DNA from: Fodinibacter sp963811825
GTDB lineage: Bacteria > Actinomycetota > Actinomycetes > Actinomycetales > Dermatophilaceae
Length of the DNA: 64,000 nt
Direction of reading: 5' to 3'
Assembly: GCA_963811825.1 (NCBI GenBank)
Contig: CAWESS010000022.1
Coordinates: 1 to 64,000, forward strand
Shown: piece by piece, positions 61,667 to 64,000 of the stretch
How positions within the stretch are numbered: position 1 is the first letter of the stretch
How the letters are laid out: each line of letters opens with the position of its first letter
Position numbers and translations under genes: made by a program
The notes under the pieces: model-generated
The model's database searches: none
What the model was told of the DNA's origin: nothing
Seen by the model: only the letters and a program-made list of their open reading frames with translations

Positions 61667-62113
61667 ATGAAGGTCATTCTCACCCACGAGGTCTCCGGCC
61701 TCGGCACCGCCGGTGACGTCGTCGACGTCAAGGACGGCTACGCCCGCAACTTCCTGTTCCGTCGCGACCTGGCCACGGCGTGGACCAAGGGCGGACAGAA
61801 GCAGGTCGACGCGATCGCCAAGGGCCGCGCAACCCGCGCCGTGAAGTCGCTCGAGGAGGCCCAGTCCATCAAGGGCAACCTCGAGTCCAAGGCCGTCACG
61901 GTCCCGGCACACGCCGGCACGAGCGGTCGCCTCTTCGGCGCCGTCTCCACCGCCGACATCGCCGCTGCCGTCAAGGCCGCGGGTGGCCCGGACCTCGACA
62001 AGCGCACGATCGAGGTCCCGACCCCGATCAAGACCACGGGTACGCACGAGGCCCTGATCCGCCTCCACCCCGAGGTGCGCGCGACCGTCGAGCTCGAGGT
62101 CGTTGCCGGCTGA
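61667..62113 (+). CDS. rplI: 50S ribosomal protein L9
   Basis: 148 aa behind GAAGGAG. KVILTHEVSGLGTAGDVVDV then GYARNFLFRRDLATAWT form the N-terminal rRNA-binding domain; a long helix and C-terminal domain (SGRLFGAVSTADIAAAV) follow. Final gene of the operon, followed by a terminator. Confidence 0.97.
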   Translation: MKVILTHEVSGLGTAGDVVDVKDGYARNFLFRRDLATAWTKGGQKQVDAIAKGRATRAVKSLEEAQSIKGNLESKAVTVPAHAGTSGRLFGAVSTADIAAAVKAAGGPDLDKRTIEVPTPIKTTGTHEALIRLHPEVRATVELEVVAG

Positions 62114-62149
62114 CGCCAGCTCACCCTCGCCGCACCCGTGCGGCACGCT

Positions 62150-62183
62150 ACGAAGCCCCGGTCCACCTGGTCCGGGGCTTCGT
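62150..62183 (+). terminator. Terminator after rplI
   Basis: ACGAAGCCCCGG and CCGGGGCTTCGT pair perfectly over 12 bp with a 10-nt loop, 37 bp after the rplI stop. Confidence 0.85.
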
Positions 62184-62203
62184 CGTGTCCGGATGTCGGG
62201 GGC

Positions 62204-62222
62204 GCGGCATACCGTATGCCGC
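62204..62222 (+). promoter_or_regulatory. 19-bp palindrome over the radA -10 box
   Basis: GCGGCATACCGTATGCCGC is a palindrome except for its centre. TACCGT in its middle is a -10 box and the radA ATG follows at once, so the radA transcript is probably leaderless. The two arms are inverted GTATGCCG octamers. Confidence 0.6.
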
Positions 62223-63629
62223 ATGGCCGCCACCGCATCACGACGCACCTCCCGCTCCGCAGCCGCCTACCGGTGCACGGAGTGTGGCTGGCAGGCCGTG
62301 AAGTGGGTGGGCCGCTGCGGTGAGTGCCAGGCGTGGGGCACCGTTGCCGAGGTCGGGGCCGTCACGGCCCGCACGACCGCGGCCGCGGCGGTGGAGCGAC
62401 CGGCGATCCCGATCGGCGAGGTCGACGTCCGGCGCGCCGTCGCCCGCCCGACGGGTGTGCCGGAGTTCGACCGGGTCCTCGGGGGCGGCATCGTTCCCGG
62501 TGCCGTGGTCCTCGTCGCCGGCGAACCCGGCATCGGCAAGTCCACGCTGCTCCTCGACGTCGCCGCTCGGGCCGCCCGCTCGGGTGAGCACGGTGACCGC
62601 AAGGTGCTCTACGTCAGCGGCGAGGAGTCCTCGGCCCAGGTGCGCACCCGGGCCGAGCGCATCGAGGCCATGGCACGCTCGCTCTACCTCGCGAGCGAGA
62701 CCGACCTCGCAACGGTGCTCGGCCAGATCGACGCGCTCGAGCCCGAGCTCGTCATCATCGACTCGGTCCAGACGATCAGCAGCGCCGAGGTCGAGGGGTC
62801 GGCAGGCAACGTCTCCCAGGTGCGCGAGGTGGCCGCCTCCCTCATCCAGGTGGCCAAGGCTCGGGGTATCGCCGTGCTCCTCGTCGGACACGTCACGAAG
62901 GACGGCTCGATCGCCGGGCCGCGGGTGCTCGAGCACCTCGTCGACGTCGTCGTGCAGTTCGAGGGTGACCGCCACTCGCGGCTGCGGCTGGTGCGCGCAG
63001 CGAAGAACCGTTTCGGCCCGACCGACGAGGTGGGCTGCTTCGACCTGTCCGACGTCGGCATCGTCGGGCTCGCCGACCCGAGCGCCCTGTTCCTGTCCGG
63101 TCGCACCGCTGCCGTGCCGGGCACCTGCGTCACCGTGACCCTCGAGGGTCGGCGCCCGCTCGTGACCGAGGTCCAGGCCCTCGTCACGACGTCGACCCTG
63201 TCCACCCCGCGGCGGGCGACGAGCGGCCTCGACACCGCTCGGGTCAACATGATCCTGGCCGTGCTCGACAAGCGAGCCTCGGCACCGATCGGCGGCAGCG
63301 ACGCCTACCTGTCCACCGTGGGTGGCGTGCGCATCACCGAGCCGGCGGCCGACCTGGCCATCACCCTCGCCCTCGCCGGAGCCATCACCGACCAGCCCCT
63401 GCCCCACGGCACGATCGCCTTTGGTGAGGTCGGGCTGGCCGGCGAGATCCGACCCGTCACCGGCGCGCACCGACGGTTGGCCGAGGCCGCGAGGCTGGGG
63501 TTCACCCGAGCCGTGGTGCCGCCCGGCGTCGTCGGTGCCGGCCCGGTTCCGGACGTCCTGCGCATCGTGGAGGCAGCCACCGTGAGCGAAGCCGTCGGGC
63601 GCGGCCTGTACGACGGCGTGTCGCGCTGA
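62223..63629 (+). CDS. radA: DNA repair protein RadA (Sms)
   Basis: 468 aa. N-terminal zinc finger YRCTECGWQAVKWVGRCGEC (C-x2-C...C-x2-C), RecA-like core with Walker A GEPGIGKSTLLLD, Walker B ELVIIDSVQTI, the RadA-specific KNRFGPTDEVG, and a C-terminal Lon-protease-like domain (ILAVLDKRASAPIGGSDAYL). It promotes branch migration during recombination repair. It is followed by disA, as in many Gram-positives. Confidence 0.97.
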   Translation: MAATASRRTSRSAAAYRCTECGWQAVKWVGRCGECQAWGTVAEVGAVTARTTAAAAVERPAIPIGEVDVRRAVARPTGVPEFDRVLGGGIVPGAVVLVAGEPGIGKSTLLLDVAARAARSGEHGDRKVLYVSGEESSAQVRTRAERIEAMARSLYLASETDLATVLGQIDALEPELVIIDSVQTISSAEVEGSAGNVSQVREVAASLIQVAKARGIAVLLVGHVTKDGSIAGPRVLEHLVDVVVQFEGDRHSRLRLVRAAKNRFGPTDEVGCFDLSDVGIVGLADPSALFLSGRTAAVPGTCVTVTLEGRRPLVTEVQALVTTSTLSTPRRATSGLDTARVNMILAVLDKRASAPIGGSDAYLSTVGGVRITEPAADLAITLALAGAITDQPLPHGTIAFGEVGLAGEIRPVTGAHRRLAEAARLGFTRAVVPPGVVGAGPVPDVLRIVEAATVSEAVGRGLYDGVSR

Positions 63630-63779
63630 CCCGAATCCTCGACGCTGCGGCTGCCGTGAGGGCCGGAGCCCACCCCCGGCGATGGTCATCCCGCGCGGTA
63701 TCCGGCCCGTGGCCGATAGGATGCGCCCAGTGGCCGCGGACCTGCGTCGGCCCGGGGCCAAGGATCCGGAGGAGTCGCC

Positions 63780-64000
63780 GTGCCGACGCAGCTGCCTGAA
63801 GAGGAGCTGCTGCGCGCCACTCTCGCGGCCGTGGCCCCCGGCACCGAGCTGCGCGACGGCCTGGAGCGCATCCTGCGTGGCCGCACCGGCGCGCTCATCG
63901 TCCTCGGCAACGACAAGGTCGTCGAGTCGCTCGCCACCGGCGGCTTCCCGCTCGACATCGAGTTCTCGGCCACCCGCCTGCGCGAGCTGGCCAAGATGGA
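63780..64000 (+). CDS. disA: DNA integrity scanning protein / diadenylate cyclase DisA (5' part only)
   Basis: The first 73 residues, cut by the window end. GTG start behind GGAGGA. LRATLAAVAPGTELRDGLER and ILRGRTGALIVLGNDKVVES match the DisA N-terminal cyclase domain; the catalytic DGA and RHR motifs would lie beyond the window. DisA makes c-di-AMP and pauses on branched DNA; RadA/DisA adjacency is conserved. Its product is the ligand of the riboswitch at 54874. Confidence 0.95.
   Translation, partial: MPTQLPEEELLRATLAAVAPGTELRDGLERILRGRTGALIVLGNDKVVESLATGGFPLDIEFSATRLRELAKM

Overview
The window is high-GC DNA from an actinobacterium. Gene order, GTG starts, leaderless genes and the oriC layout point to the Micrococcales, and I would guess an Intrasporangiaceae-like genus (inference only). 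It holds the chromosome origin: the replication genes sit on the minus strand left of about 16.8 kb (gyrA, gyrB, dciA, recF, gnd, dnaN, dnaA), and rpmH-rnpA-yidD-yidC-jag-rsmG-parA-parB sit on the plus strand to the right. oriC lies between dnaN and dnaA (DnaA boxes at 15050-15225), and four parS sites lie at 19.9-21.6 kb.

Layout. 0-10.5 kb: tRNA-Ile, a DUF3566 membrane protein, gyrA, gyrB with a 56-bp palindrome between them, then accessory genes including an M4 protease that carries its own emfourin-type inhibitor domain. 10.5-24 kb: origin and segregation core. 24-33 kb: trxA, trxB, an ECF sigma factor with its anti-sigma factor, a pseudokinase, murJ, a NUDIX hydrolase and the CCA-adding enzyme, the order known from mycobacteria but without cwlM and with the MurJ and pseudokinase parts split. 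33-54 kb: a large surface and secretion region. Its core is a Tad (type IVb pilus) operon (zinc-ribbon protein, cpaB, cpaE-tadE fusion, tadE, tadA, tadB, tadC, histidine kinase, response regulator, flp, tadG-like). On both sides lie genes for large secreted proteins that begin with a pilin-type leader, small membrane proteins, lipoproteins, a prepilin peptidase and an OmpA-like protein. 55-64 kb: rpf behind a c-di-AMP riboswitch, ino1, padR, a class A penicillin-binding protein, rpsF-ssb-rpsR-rplI, radA and the start of disA, which makes c-di-AMP.

The most interesting candidate system is in the 33-54 kb region. Flp and three large prepilin-leader proteins (two paralogous beta-rich proteins and one SGNH esterase) share the leader, and the three large ones share a C-[KR]...IF...C signature just after the membrane helix. 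All four genes also have the same upstream element, two GGGNCC-like blocks spaced exactly 8 bp, followed 23-24 bp (or 13 bp, one helical turn less) later by a TANNGT -10 box. A NarL-type two-component system is encoded inside the Tad operon. I infer a regulon in which the Tad machine assembles or anchors enzyme-bearing pilins.

Data caution: at least 12 genes, including the essential rnpA, are read in two or more frames within one obvious protein. The extent and the involvement of an essential gene suggest sequencing indels rather than real pseudogenes. Frame-broken genes are annotated as single loci here.
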